A stretch of 35,643 bases of DNA from Clostridium arbusti SL206 (GTDB lineage: Bacteria > Bacillota > Clostridia > Clostridiales > Clostridiaceae), in assembly GCF_000246895.1 (NCBI RefSeq), contig NZ_BAEV01000034.1, positions 1 through 35,643 on the forward strand. The letters are read 5' to 3'. A program made the position numbers and the translations under genes. Below, in pieces: positions 1 to 8,434 of the stretch; position 1 is the first letter of the stretch; each line of letters opens with the position of its first letter. The notes below the pieces were generated by a model. The model worked only from the letters and a program-made list of their open reading frames with translations. It was not told the DNA's origin and did not search any database.

Positions 1-184
1 TAATGCTTTAAAACGTTTACGTCATTAGCTTTCTATAATTGAATCTTAATTCTCTTAGAATACCCATACCACAAATCCATACAACAATTAAAGTTATATT
101 AAAAAAATCTATTATATGAATTCATTTAACATAGTAAATTTAGCTTTTGATATTATTCTCAATGATACATTGGAGGTGTAAATA

Positions 185-898
185 ATGGCTGTTATTGAAT
201 CAATTGAGCAGGCAGTTGAACACATTAAAAGTGGGAAATCAATAATGATAGGAGGATTCTTAGGAGTTGGATCTCCCATAAGATTAATTGATGAAATTGC
301 TGAAAGTAATGTAAAAGATCTCACTATTATAAGTACAGTAGCTTCTAGTCCATATGGAATTTTTGACATAGCTAAACTTACTAAAGACTATAAAATAAAA
401 AAATTTATAGGGGCACACATAGGTACAGATACGAATCTTATAAAACAATATAATGAAGGTAAAGTAGAAGTGGAATTTAACCCTATGGGAACTCTAATTG
501 AAAGAATAAGAGCAGCAGGCTCAGGTTTAGGTGGAGTATTAACTTCTACTGGTATAGGCACTGAAATGGAAGATGGCAGAGAAAAGGTTATGGTAAATAG
601 TAAACAGTTCTTATTGTATCCTCCATTAAAGGCAGATATAGCAATTATAAAGGCATACAGAGCAGACAAACTCGGCAATCTTCAATATAGAGGAGTTGCT
701 TTAAATTCAAATCCTGTAATGGCGACAGCAGCTGATTTAGTTATTGCTGAAGTTGATGAAATAGTTGAAGTAGGTGAAATTGCTTATAACGATGTAGGTA
801 CTCCTGGAATTTTTGTAGATATTATTGTTCAAGGCTATAAATCAACTGATAGAAAAGATATTTATGAAGATTTATGGGTAAAGGCTAAGAAACTTTAA
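185..898 (+). CDS. CoA-transferase family I, subunit A (AtoD/CtfA-like)
   Basis: Alpha subunit of a two-subunit 3-oxoacid/acyl-CoA:acetate CoA-transferase, which moves CoA between a short-chain acyl-CoA and a free acid in the cytoplasm. The 237 residues span the whole AtoD family length. The N-terminal glycine-rich stretch MIGGFLGVGSP and the late GTPGIFVD segment are typical of subunit A. The start ATG has a strong GGAGGTG box seven bases upstream. Subunit B follows after 11 bases, so the two are translated as one unit. The acyl substrate (acetoacetate, butyrate or other) cannot be told from sequence. Upstream sequence (1-184) holds no other gene that I can see; the promoter may lie there or outside the window. 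Confidence 0.9.
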   Translation: MAVIESIEQAVEHIKSGKSIMIGGFLGVGSPIRLIDEIAESNVKDLTIISTVASSPYGIFDIAKLTKDYKIKKFIGAHIGTDTNLIKQYNEGKVEVEFNPMGTLIERIRAAGSGLGGVLTSTGIGTEMEDGREKVMVNSKQFLLYPPLKADIAIIKAYRADKLGNLQYRGVALNSNPVMATAADLVIAEVDEIVEVGEIAYNDVGTPGIFVDIIVQGYKSTDRKDIYEDLWVKAKKL

Positions 899-909
899 AA
901 GGGAGGCTT

Positions 910-1557
910 ATGGATATGGATGTAAGAGAAATTATTGCTAGAAGAGTTGCCAAGGAGTTTAGGAATGATATGGTTATAAATTTAGGATTTGGAATTCCTA
1001 CACTTTCTGCTAATTTCATACCACAAGGCATAAATGTAATTTTACAAACTGAAAATGGTGCATTACTATTTGGTCCTAAACCTAAAAGAGGACATTCAGA
1101 TCCAGATGTGGCAAATGCAGGTGGGGAGCCTATTACTATGCTGCCAGGATCATCTGTATTTGATTTGGTAGCATCTTTTGGAATAATTAGAGGGGGTCAT
1201 GTAGACGCAACTGTTCTAGGAGCACTAGAAGTTGATGAAAATGGCAATATAGCCAACTGGAAAATACCTGGCAAATTTGTACCTGGTATGGGTGGCGGAA
1301 TGGATTTATTAGTAGGAGCTAAAAATGTAATTGTGGCCATGACACATACAGATAAAAAGGGAAATCCAAAGATATTGAAAAATTGTACTTTACCATTATC
1401 TGCATCTGGTGTTGTAAAATTAATTATAACGGAAAAAGCAGTTATGAAAGTGACATCTAAAGGACTTTTACTGGAAGAGATATATCCAAATGTTACTTTA
1501 GATGAAGTTGTAAAATCCACAGGGGCAGAGTTGATTATTCCAGAAAGATTACAATAA
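910..1557 (+). CDS. CoA-transferase family I, subunit B (AtoA/CtfB-like)
   Basis: Beta subunit, carrying the catalytic glutamate that forms the glutamyl-CoA thioester. The family motif is present as TENGALLFG, with Glu48 as the likely catalytic residue. The later PGKFVPGMGGGMDLLVGA and CTLPLSASGVV segments are also typical. Length, about 215 residues, is normal. The GGGAGG box at 901-906 lies only three bases before the ATG at 910 but nine before the in-frame ATG at 916, so the true start may be 916 (213 residues). The gene ends in front of a strong hairpin, so the operon probably stops here. No thiolase or butyrate genes are next to it. Confidence 0.9.
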   Translation: MDMDVREIIARRVAKEFRNDMVINLGFGIPTLSANFIPQGINVILQTENGALLFGPKPKRGHSDPDVANAGGEPITMLPGSSVFDLVASFGIIRGGHVDATVLGALEVDENGNIANWKIPGKFVPGMGGGMDLLVGAKNVIVAMTHTDKKGNPKILKNCTLPLSASGVVKLIITEKAVMKVTSKGLLLEEIYPNVTLDEVVKSTGAELIIPERLQ

Positions 1558-1585
1558 AGTTTATAATAAGCAGTATTAATATAAG

Positions 1586-1623
1586 AGGCCTGTAACCCTT
1601 ATGAAATAATGGATTACAGGCCT
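1586..1623. terminator. Hairpin between the convergent CoA-transferase and LysR genes
   Basis: A perfect 10-bp stem, AGGCCTGTAA (1586-1595) with TTACAGGCCT (1614-1623), separated by an 18-base loop. It lies 29 bases after the stop of CoA-transferase subunit B and before the end of the convergent LysR gene. There is only a weak T-rich run after it (AATTTGGATTATTTTAT), so termination strength is uncertain. Confidence 0.7.
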
Positions 1624-1752
1624 AATTTGGATTATTTTATAAATTTTACGAAAGTAAAGAACATCTTTTCTTTGCAATATTATAGGATTATCATAATGAA
1701 TCTTACAATGTAGCTATAGATATATATAAATTCTATTAAAATATGAATTAAT

Positions 1753-2625
1753 CTAGTTTATCTTAAACATTTCTATAAAATTTTTAGCTACATCAGATAA
1801 ATATCTGTTTTTAACCCATACAACCGCAGGTCTGGTTTTTAAAGATAATTCATCTATTTCAATGTATTTTAAGTCTAATTCTGGGATCAGGGTAGCAGCG
1901 GATTTAGGTAATATACCTATGCCGATTTCTGTGTTAGCCCATAGAAGAACTGATCTCGCATCTTCATTTTCACAAAGTATTGTTGGTTCAAAACCTGCTT
2001 GATGGCAGGTCGAAATTAGCATATCTTTAAATTTATGATCTATTATTAAAGGTTTGTTTATTAAATCATTTAAACTTATAGAATTCTTTTCGGTATTGAT
2101 AAAATATGTATCAGGTTTAAAGGCCACTATCATAGGTTCACTGGAAAGCAACAGTGATTCAAAATTCTCAGAATTAAAAGGTGTCAAAATAACGCCCACT
2201 TCTATTGTGCCTATAGAAAGTGATTTTAATATTTCATCAGTATTACTTTCTCTTATCTTAAAGTTTATATGAGGATACCTATTATGAAATTCATTTAATC
2301 TTTTTAATAAAATGGTAGTACTTGAAGATGGAACTGTACCCAGAGATAGTATTCCTTTAAATCCCTGTTTTAAGTTTTTGAGTTCTTTTTCAGTGTTTTG
2401 AGTTAATTCTAAAATTTGTTTAGAACGATGCTGAAGTATTCTACCTGCATCTGTTATTTGAATTTTTCTTGTATTTCTTTCTATAAGCTTTATGTCAAGT
2501 TCATCTTCAAGTAATTTCAACTGCTGGCTCAAGGGTGGTTGAGCGATATGTAATCTTTCTGCAGCCCTAGTTATACTGCCCTCTTCCACTATAGCAAGAA
2601 AATATTTAAGCTGTCTGATATCCAT
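1753..2625 (-). CDS. LysR-family transcriptional regulator
   Basis: A 290-residue LysR-type regulator. The N-terminal winged helix-turn-helix is textbook: MDIRQLKYFLAIVEEGSIT, then AAERLHIAQPPLSQQLK and LEDELDIKLIERN within residues 1-55. The rest is the periplasmic-binding-protein-like effector domain. An AGAGGTGATT ribosome site precedes the ATG. It is divergent from the ABC-transporter/LarA-like run across a 397-bp region that holds an inverted repeat and two promoter-like sequences, so it most likely senses the imported compound or a breakdown product. It converges on the CoA-transferase genes, which are less likely targets. The effector is unknown. Confidence 0.93.
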   Translation of the reverse strand: MDIRQLKYFLAIVEEGSITRAAERLHIAQPPLSQQLKLLEDELDIKLIERNTRKIQITDAGRILQHRSKQILELTQNTEKELKNLKQGFKGILSLGTVPSSSTTILLKRLNEFHNRYPHINFKIRESNTDEILKSLSIGTIEVGVILTPFNSENFESLLLSSEPMIVAFKPDTYFINTEKNSISLNDLINKPLIIDHKFKDMLISTCHQAGFEPTILCENEDARSVLLWANTEIGIGILPKSAATLIPELDLKYIEIDELSLKTRPAVVWVKNRYLSDVAKNFIEMFKIN

Positions 2626-2662
2626 GAATAATCACCTCTGATATTCTATTTATATTAATTTC

Positions 2663-2688
2663 ATATAAATCCGATATGTTATTTATAT
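2663..2688. promoter_or_regulatory. Inverted repeat, candidate LysR operator
   Basis: ATATAAAT (2663-2670) and ATTTATAT (2681-2688) form an 8-bp inverted repeat with a 10-base spacer, 38 bases upstream of the LysR start. Size and place fit an autoregulatory LysR-type site. The DNA is very AT-rich, so chance is possible. Confidence 0.4.
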
Positions 2689-2836
2689 TTGTTATATAAG
2701 TTTCTATTTGATATAATCATACACAAAGTTAAAGATTTATAAAAGTAATAATCTATAATTTTAAAAAAAAATTATGATTAGTATGTATTAATTATAAATA
2801 TATATAGCATAGATTTAAGTTATTTTATATAAAGTA

Positions 2837-2866
2837 TTGACACATATTAAAGATATAGTGTAATAT
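2837..2866 (+). promoter_or_regulatory. Distal promoter of the ABC transporter/LarA-like operon
   Basis: TTGACA (2837-2842) is followed after 18 bases by TAATAT (2861-2866). It points toward the permease gene and would give a leader of about 150 bases. I do not recognise a riboswitch class in the leader. Confidence 0.5.
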
Positions 2867-2966
2867 TTTAGCTGATTAAAGTATACATATTGAATTACTA
2901 AGAATTATTTTTTTACCCGATAAACAAGTTTTCCAATAGGTTAAATATATTTTAATAATAAAGTTA

Positions 2967-2997
2967 TTGTCACATGAATTTAAAAGTATGTTATTAT
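2967..2997 (+). promoter_or_regulatory. Proximal promoter of the ABC transporter/LarA-like operon
   Basis: TTGTCA (2967-2972) and TATTAT (2992-2997) are 19 bases apart, just ahead of the ribosome site of the permease gene. The context AAGTTATTGTCACAT echoes AAGTATTGACACAT around the distal promoter 130 bp upstream, so the two may be a duplicated promoter or share a factor site. The 19-base spacer is longer than ideal. Confidence 0.4.
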
Positions 2998-3022
2998 CAA
3001 AATCTGAAAGGAGTATATATAT

Positions 3023-3817
3023 ATGAATTATAAAGTTATTTTACATAAAACATTCAGGATAATTAAAAACATAATTATAGCATTGATTGTTCCAATAATA
3101 CTGTTAATGTTGTGGCAAATACTAAGTGATAAAGGCTTTATCAGGTCATCTGTATTACCATCACCTCATGTTGTTTATCAAGCTTTAATTGATATGATAA
3201 AAAGCGGAGATCTGTTTAAAAATTTATGGATAAGTATATTAAGGGTTTTAAAAGGATACGCCATAGGAGCTATTCTTGGAATAGTTTTTGGAGTTTTAAT
3301 TGGATTATTCAAGGGTATTGAAAAAGCTTTGGATTTAATTATAGGATTTTTAAGACCAATACCTATTGTAGCCTGGGTACCTGTGCTTATACTTTGGATG
3401 GGTATAGACGAGGCATCAAAGATAACAATAATAATTATTGGAAGCTTTTGGCCAATACTTATAAATACCATTTATGGAATAAAGGGAGCAGATAAAAAAT
3501 TCTTAGAAGTTTCAAAAATATTAGAAAAAAGTAAGCTGGATACTTTGATAAAGATCGTCTTTCCATCTGCACTGCCATCTATTTTTACAGGACTTAGAAT
3601 TGGAATAGGGAGTGCATGGATGAGCGTTATTACTGCAGAAATTATTGCTGCAACTTCCGGTATAGGATATCAAATTTCCTATGCAAGAGAGTTATCTCAG
3701 CCTGATGTTATGCTGGTAGGGGTATTTTCAATAGGTATAATTGGTTTTCTAATTGATTATTTGATAAAAAAATTACAGATTCTAATCGTTAGATGGGATA
3801 CAAATAATGAAAATTAA
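3023..3817 (+). CDS. ABC transporter permease, SsuC/TauC-type
   Basis: Membrane subunit of a nitrate/sulfonate/taurine-class importer, 264 residues with about six hydrophobic helices. The first spans roughly residues 15-35. The cytoplasmic EAA-type loop that contacts the ATPase is visible around residues 150-185 (GIKGADKKFLEVSKILEKS, then a GLRIGIGSAW segment). GAAAGGAG lies about ten bases before the ATG. The ATPase follows after 12 bases. Substrates in this class include taurine, alkanesulfonates, aromatic acids and pyrimidine precursors, so the family alone does not fix the ligand. It is the first gene of the run that ends with the LDH2-family dehydrogenase. Confidence 0.9.
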   Translation: MNYKVILHKTFRIIKNIIIALIVPIILLMLWQILSDKGFIRSSVLPSPHVVYQALIDMIKSGDLFKNLWISILRVLKGYAIGAILGIVFGVLIGLFKGIEKALDLIIGFLRPIPIVAWVPVLILWMGIDEASKITIIIIGSFWPILINTIYGIKGADKKFLEVSKILEKSKLDTLIKIVFPSALPSIFTGLRIGIGSAWMSVITAEIIAATSGIGYQISYARELSQPDVMLVGVFSIGIIGFLIDYLIKKLQILIVRWDTNNEN

Positions 3818-3829
3818 GGAGGGAATATC

Positions 3830-4615
3830 ATGAATGATGAAATCAATAAAGCTATCGAAATAGAGAATTTAAACAAGACTTTTAAAATGGATAGTGGAGA
3901 ACTTACTGTATTGAAGGATATAAATCTATGTGTTGAAGATGGAGAATTTTTAAGTATTGTTGGTTCCAGTGGATGTGGTAAAAGTACTTTACTTAGAATG
4001 ATAGTAGGTCTTGATAGAGATTATTCAGGAAGTATATTATCCTATGGAAAGCCAATTGAAGGATCAGGTGTTGACAGAGGTATGATTTTTCAGGAATCCA
4101 GGCTTTTCCCATGGCTTACAGTTGAAAAAAATATAGCTTTTGGTATAAGTAAAAAAGTATCAAGCTCAAGAAAAAAGGAATTAGTTAATGAACAACTTGA
4201 ATTAGTAGGATTAAGTAGTTTCGCAAAAGCTTACCCTGGTCAGCTGTCAGGAGGAATGAAACAGAGAATAAGTATTGCTAGGGCACTTATTAATAAACCA
4301 AAGATTTTATTGCTTGATGAACCATTTGGAGCTTTAGATGCTATGACTAGAATTAATATGCAGCAGGAAATTTTAAAAATATGGGAAAAAGAAAAAACTA
4401 CTATGATTCTTGTAACTCATGATATAGATGAGGCTGTATACCTTGGTAATAGAGTTGTGGTGTTGTCAAGCAGACCAGGACGTATTAAAAAAATAGTTCC
4501 TGTAGAATTATCAAGACCGCGTGATAGGAGTAATTATGATTTTACATATATAAAAAGTCAGATATACAATGAATTTTTTACAAAGGTAGAAAATCCATTT
4601 TCATATAATATATAA
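3830..4615 (+). CDS. ABC transporter ATP-binding protein, SsuB/TauB-type
   Basis: Cytoplasmic ATPase of the importer, 261 residues. Walker A GSSGCGKST is near residues 45-53, the Q-loop is MIFQESRLFPWLTV, the ABC signature is LSGGMKQR, Walker B is ILLLDEPFGALD, and the switch histidine sits in LVTHDIDEA. All are intact. The FPWLTV and ARPGRI-like (SSRPGRI) segments are typical of the taurine/nitrate subgroup. AAGGAGGG precedes the ATG. The lipoprotein of the same transporter is not next but one gene further on, after the PLP enzyme, which suggests that enzyme is functionally tied to transport. Confidence 0.93.
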   Translation: MNDEINKAIEIENLNKTFKMDSGELTVLKDINLCVEDGEFLSIVGSSGCGKSTLLRMIVGLDRDYSGSILSYGKPIEGSGVDRGMIFQESRLFPWLTVEKNIAFGISKKVSSSRKKELVNEQLELVGLSSFAKAYPGQLSGGMKQRISIARALINKPKILLLDEPFGALDAMTRINMQQEILKIWEKEKTTMILVTHDIDEAVYLGNRVVVLSSRPGRIKKIVPVELSRPRDRSNYDFTYIKSQIYNEFFTKVENPFSYNI

Positions 4616-4731
4616 AAGAAATTTTTTTAGAGGTTAGTAGCCAAAAGTCAAAATTTTTTATTTTAGAGATTATACAATTAAAATAAATATTAATAAATAT
4701 TATAAATTATAGTGAGAGGAAGTAATTTTAA

Positions 4732-5931
4732 ATGAGTTATTTTAGTTATTTACAATGTTCAAAATGTGGAAAAGAGTATTCAAAGGATGAACCTCATAAT
4801 TTATGTGAATGTGGTGGACCATTACTTGTAAGATATGATTTACATAGTATAAAAGAAAATGTGGATAAAAATGTATTTAAAACTAGAGAGAAAGGACTGT
4901 TTAGATTTAAGGAACTTTTACCAATTGAAGATGAAAAAAATATAGTTTCACTTGGAGAAGGAGATACGCCTATACTTAAAGCTGATAGGTTAGGGGATAA
5001 AATAGGAGCAGAGAATCTTTATATTAAGGATGAAGGATTAAATCCTACAGGAACTTTTAAATCAAGAGGAGCAGCAGTGGGTGTGTCAAAGGCTAAGGAA
5101 CTTGGAATAAAGACAATAGCAATGCCTACAGCTGGAAATGCAGGAGGCGCTTGGTCTGCTTATTCTGCTAAAGCTGGAATTGAACTTGTGGTGGCTATGC
5201 CAGAAGATGCACCGGATTTAGCTAAAAAAGAAGCCTTTATATACGGATCAAGAACTTATCTTGTTAAAGGGTTAATATCTGATGCAGGAAAGATAATAGC
5301 TAAGGGTGTAAAAAAGTATGGATGGTTTGATGCCGCTACACTTAAGGAGCCGTATAGAATTGAAGGAAAAAAGACCATGGGATTTGAGATTGCTGAGTAT
5401 TTTAATTGGGAATTTCCAGATGCTATTCTTTATCCTACTGGTGGAGGTGTAGGTATAATTGGAATATGGAAAGCTTTTAAGGAGTTAAAAGAACTTGGTT
5501 GGATTAAAGATAAGATTCCAAAACTTATAGCAGTTCAGGCAGAAGGCTGTAATCCAATAGTAAAGGCTTTTAATGAAAATTCAGAAGCTTCTGAATTTTG
5601 TACTGGTGCAAATACTATAGCTGGAGGAATACGTGTACCTAAAGCTTTAGGAGATTTTATAGTTCTTGATGCTGTGAGACAAAGTGAAGGTACAGCAATT
5701 GAGGTAAAAGACTTTGAAATTATAGAATCACTTAATCTTTTGGCTAAGACGGAAGGAATGTTTGTATGTCCAGAAGGGGCAACCTTAGTTGCAGCAGCCG
5801 ATAAGCTCATAAAAAATGGTTTCTTAAAGTCAACAGATAAGATTGTACTTTTGAATACTGGAAGTGGATTAAAGTATGCAAATTTAGTGGAAGAAAAGCT
5901 GCCAGTACTTGAAATTGATGCAGATATCTAA
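4732..5931 (+). CDS. Threonine-synthase-like PLP enzyme with N-terminal zinc ribbon
   Basis: A fold-type II PLP enzyme of 399 residues, in the group usually labelled threonine synthase. An N-terminal zinc ribbon uses Cys9, Cys12, Cys25 and Cys27. The PLP lysine is Lys110 in NPTGTFKSRGAA. The cofactor side loop is AGNAGGAWSAY, and the phosphate loop is PTGGGVGIIG near residues 235-244. In true threonine synthases the lysine motif is usually FKDRG; here it is FKSRGA, closer to ammonia-lyase or dehydratase style. No homoserine kinase or dehydrogenase lies nearby, and the gene sits inside a transporter operon. I infer a different elimination or replacement reaction, perhaps on a sulfonated or hydroxylated amino acid; cysteate synthase is a known paralogue of this family. 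Confidence 0.85.
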   Translation: MSYFSYLQCSKCGKEYSKDEPHNLCECGGPLLVRYDLHSIKENVDKNVFKTREKGLFRFKELLPIEDEKNIVSLGEGDTPILKADRLGDKIGAENLYIKDEGLNPTGTFKSRGAAVGVSKAKELGIKTIAMPTAGNAGGAWSAYSAKAGIELVVAMPEDAPDLAKKEAFIYGSRTYLVKGLISDAGKIIAKGVKKYGWFDAATLKEPYRIEGKKTMGFEIAEYFNWEFPDAILYPTGGGVGIIGIWKAFKELKELGWIKDKIPKLIAVQAEGCNPIVKAFNENSEASEFCTGANTIAGGIRVPKALGDFIVLDAVRQSEGTAIEVKDFEIIESLNLLAKTEGMFVCPEGATLVAAADKLIKNGFLKSTDKIVLLNTGSGLKYANLVEEKLPVLEIDADI

Positions 5932-6023
5932 AGTGACTATAGCTCAGTGATAGCTAGTAAAAAATAATAATTTATCAAGTATTTAAATTGTAGTTATCTT
6001 AAAAAGAAAAGGAGCGAATTGTA

Positions 6024-7034
6024 ATGAAAAAAATAACTGTTTTAATTTCCATATTATTAGTAAGTATATTGGTGTTTACAGCTTGTGGTCAAACTAATAG
6101 TTCTACAAATTCGGCAGAAGGAAACAAAACCGCTGAAACAAAGCCAAAAGAAATAAATATAGGTTATCAGCCTGGAATAAATCATACACTTTTAATTGTT
6201 GCAAAAAACCAAGGATGGTTTGATGAAGAATTTAAAAAGGATAATATAAAAATTAATTTTCAGAGTTTTGTATCAGGACCACCGATGATGGAGGCCTTTG
6301 CCGGTGGAAGACTTGATTTTGGTCAAGTTGGTGACCAACCATCTATTCAGGCAAGAGCAAATAATACTGATATAAAGGGTATAGGAGTTTATGCATCAGG
6401 ATATAAATTGAACACTATACTTGCTGCAACTGGGTCCAATATAAAATCAGCTAAGGATTTAAAGGGTAAAAAAGTTGCTGTAACAGTTGGCTCTTCTGCA
6501 CATATGCTGCTTGCTAGATATTTAGAAGCGGCAGGTCTTAAACAAAGCGATATACAATTAGTTAATCTTCAGCCTACCGATATAAAGACTTCCTTTGCCT
6601 CAAAAAATATTGATGCAGGAATAGTTTGGGAACCTTATGCATCCTCTACTGAAGCTGAAAATACAGCTTATGCAATTGGTGATGGAACTGGTCTTAAGTA
6701 TGAAGTAAACTTGATTTTGGTAAACAATGACTTTGCAAAAAATAATCCTGATATAGTAAAAAGAATGCTGAAAGTATATGAAAAGACAGAAAAATGGGTT
6801 AAAGCAAATCCAGATAAAACGGCTGATATTATTTCACAAGAACTTAAATTAAATAAAGAAGTTGCAGCAAAGGGTTTAGCTAAAGAAGATTTTGATATAC
6901 GATTAACAGACCAAGTAGTAGATTCACTTACATCAACTATTAAAACTTTAAGACAAAATAATACTGTAAGAAAAGATGTAGATGTTAAGGATCTTCTAGA
7001 TAAAACTTATGCAACAGATGCAGGAATAAAATAG
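6024..7034 (+). CDS. ABC transporter substrate-binding lipoprotein, SsuA/TauA-type
   Basis: Extracellular lipid-anchored binding protein of the importer, 336 residues. The N terminus MKKITVLIS is followed by a hydrophobic stretch and a lipobox-like VFTAC, with Cys21 as the lipidated residue, then a Ser/Asn/Thr-rich linker. The mature part begins INIGYQPGINH, followed by GRLDFGQVGDQPSIQA, DLKGKKVAVTVGSSAH and IDAGIVWEPYAS. These are the usual landmarks of the nitrate/sulfonate/taurine binding family. AAAGGAGCG precedes the start. The ligand is unknown. The next gene starts about 100 bases later, after a palindromic repeat that could attenuate or protect the transcript. Confidence 0.9.
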   Translation: MKKITVLISILLVSILVFTACGQTNSSTNSAEGNKTAETKPKEINIGYQPGINHTLLIVAKNQGWFDEEFKKDNIKINFQSFVSGPPMMEAFAGGRLDFGQVGDQPSIQARANNTDIKGIGVYASGYKLNTILAATGSNIKSAKDLKGKKVAVTVGSSAHMLLARYLEAAGLKQSDIQLVNLQPTDIKTSFASKNIDAGIVWEPYASSTEAENTAYAIGDGTGLKYEVNLILVNNDFAKNNPDIVKRMLKVYEKTEKWVKANPDKTADIISQELKLNKEVAAKGLAKEDFDIRLTDQVVDSLTSTIKTLRQNNTVRKDVDVKDLLDKTYATDAGIK

Positions 7035-7048
7035 TAGAAAATGTTTTT

Positions 7049-7105
7049 AGGCATGTGAAAATAAATAGACTAGCATACTGGCTAGTCATTTATTTGAATA
7101 TGCCT
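7049..7105. repeat. Palindromic dispersed repeat, copy 1 (compact form)
   Basis: A 57-bp imperfect palindrome. The ends AGGCAT and ATGCCT pair, followed inward by AAATAAAT with ATTTATTT and GACTAGC with GCTAGTC around the loop ATACTG. The same ends and core occur at 10177-10334 with about 100 bp of extra sequence inside, and one end recurs at 23605-23622. It lies between the binding-protein gene and the LarA-like gene. Confidence 0.75.
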
Positions 7106-7135
7106 TAGTTCATTTAAATAAGAGAAGGTGTCATT

Positions 7136-8419
7136 ATGGAATCATTAGATTTAAGTAAATTTAATGAAATACAGCTGCCTAAGTTTTTAAAGGTAAGACA
7201 AAATTTCAAGAAAAATAGAATTGTTGATATCAAAAGTGAAGTGAAAGAAAAAGTTCATTCTTATTTATACAATTTAAGAAATAAGAGAATTGCAGTAGGT
7301 GTCGGAAGTCGTGGGATAGCAAATATAGATATAATAACAAAAACAGTCATAGATTCTTTAAAGGAAGTAGGAGCGAAGCCTTTCATAGTTCCGGCAATGG
7401 GAAGCCATGGTGGAGCAACAGAAAAAGGACAAAAAGAAATTTTAGCTTCTTATGGGATTACAAAAGAGAACATGGGAGTTAATATAGATTCATCTATGGA
7501 TACAGAAATTATAGGAGAATATGAAGCTGATTTACCTGTTTATGTAGCAAAAAGCGCACTAAAGGCTGATGGTATAGTAATAATTCCAAGGATAAAGCCC
7601 CACACAGGTTTTAGAGGAAGGGTGGAAAGTGGAGTTTGCAAGATGCTTTGTATTGGCTTTGGAAAGCAAAAGGGGGCAGATTCAATTCACAGTAAGGGAT
7701 TTGAAAGATTCCCTGAGTTAATACCACAAATAGGTTGCATGATAGCTGAGAAAACTAGAGTATTATTTGCTGTAGCTATAGTGGAGAATGCCTATGACGA
7801 AACGTATAAAATAGAAATTATAACTAAAGATGAAATATTGGATCTAAAAAAAGAAGAAGATCTGCTTAAGGAAAGCCGAGAACTTATGGGCAGAATACTT
7901 ATACCGAAATTTGATGTACTTATAATAGATGAAATAGGTAAGAATATAAGTGGTAATGGTCAAGATCCAAACGTAACAGGATTATATTTTACTGGGTGCG
8001 TCAGCGGTGGCCCGGAATTTAAAAAATGTGTGATTCTTGACATAACTAAAGAATCTCATGGAAATGCCAATGGAGTAGGTGTATCAGATATTATTACCAG
8101 AAAATTATTTGATAAAATAAATTTTATAGATATGTACACCAATTGTTTCACTAGTACATATATGGAACCGGCTAAAATACCTATGGTTGCATCAAATTCA
8201 GAGGATGCAATAAAGATTGCTGTTAAAATCTGTAATGGAGTTAAAAATAGAGAACATAAGATTGTATGGATAAAAAATACCATGGATTTAGAAAATATTG
8301 TAGTTAGTGAACCACTTATTGGAGAAGTTAAATCAAATCACAATTTAGACATTTTAACAAATACTAAAGATTTGAAATTCTATGAGGGTGAACCTAAGTT
8401 TGCTTGGGGAAAATTATAG
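7136..8419 (+). CDS. LarA-family protein (nickel-pincer 2-hydroxyacid racemase/epimerase-like)
   Basis: A 427-residue homologue of lactate racemase LarA (DUF2088 superfamily), cytoplasmic enzymes that invert the hydroxyl carbon of 2-hydroxyacids using a covalently bound nickel pincer cofactor. The active-site pattern appears kept: His91 in GSHGGAT, His156 in RIKPHTGF, Lys169 in GVCKM and His185 in IHSKGF. The order and spacing resemble His108, His174, Lys184 and His200 of characterised LarA, quoted from memory. No larB, larC or larE cofactor genes are in the window. The next gene is an LDH2-type dehydrogenase, so the pair could convert both enantiomers of one hydroxyacid to the 2-oxoacid. The substrate is unknown; lactate is only one option in this family. 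AGAAGGTG precedes the ATG. Confidence 0.85.
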   Translation: MESLDLSKFNEIQLPKFLKVRQNFKKNRIVDIKSEVKEKVHSYLYNLRNKRIAVGVGSRGIANIDIITKTVIDSLKEVGAKPFIVPAMGSHGGATEKGQKEILASYGITKENMGVNIDSSMDTEIIGEYEADLPVYVAKSALKADGIVIIPRIKPHTGFRGRVESGVCKMLCIGFGKQKGADSIHSKGFERFPELIPQIGCMIAEKTRVLFAVAIVENAYDETYKIEIITKDEILDLKKEEDLLKESRELMGRILIPKFDVLIIDEIGKNISGNGQDPNVTGLYFTGCVSGGPEFKKCVILDITKESHGNANGVGVSDIITRKLFDKINFIDMYTNCFTSTYMEPAKIPMVASNSEDAIKIAVKICNGVKNREHKIVWIKNTMDLENIVVSEPLIGEVKSNHNLDILTNTKDLKFYEGEPKFAWGKL

Positions 8420-8434
8420 TTTTTGGAGGATACT

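Noticed and set aside
2867-2966. Possible riboswitch in the leader before the permease gene
   Set aside because: No conserved riboswitch core recognised; only promoter-like repeats can be supported.
5935-5975. Weak hairpin ACTATAGCT/AGCTAGT after the PLP enzyme gene
   Set aside because: Short and bulged; downstream genes appear to belong to the same run, so I do not call a terminator.
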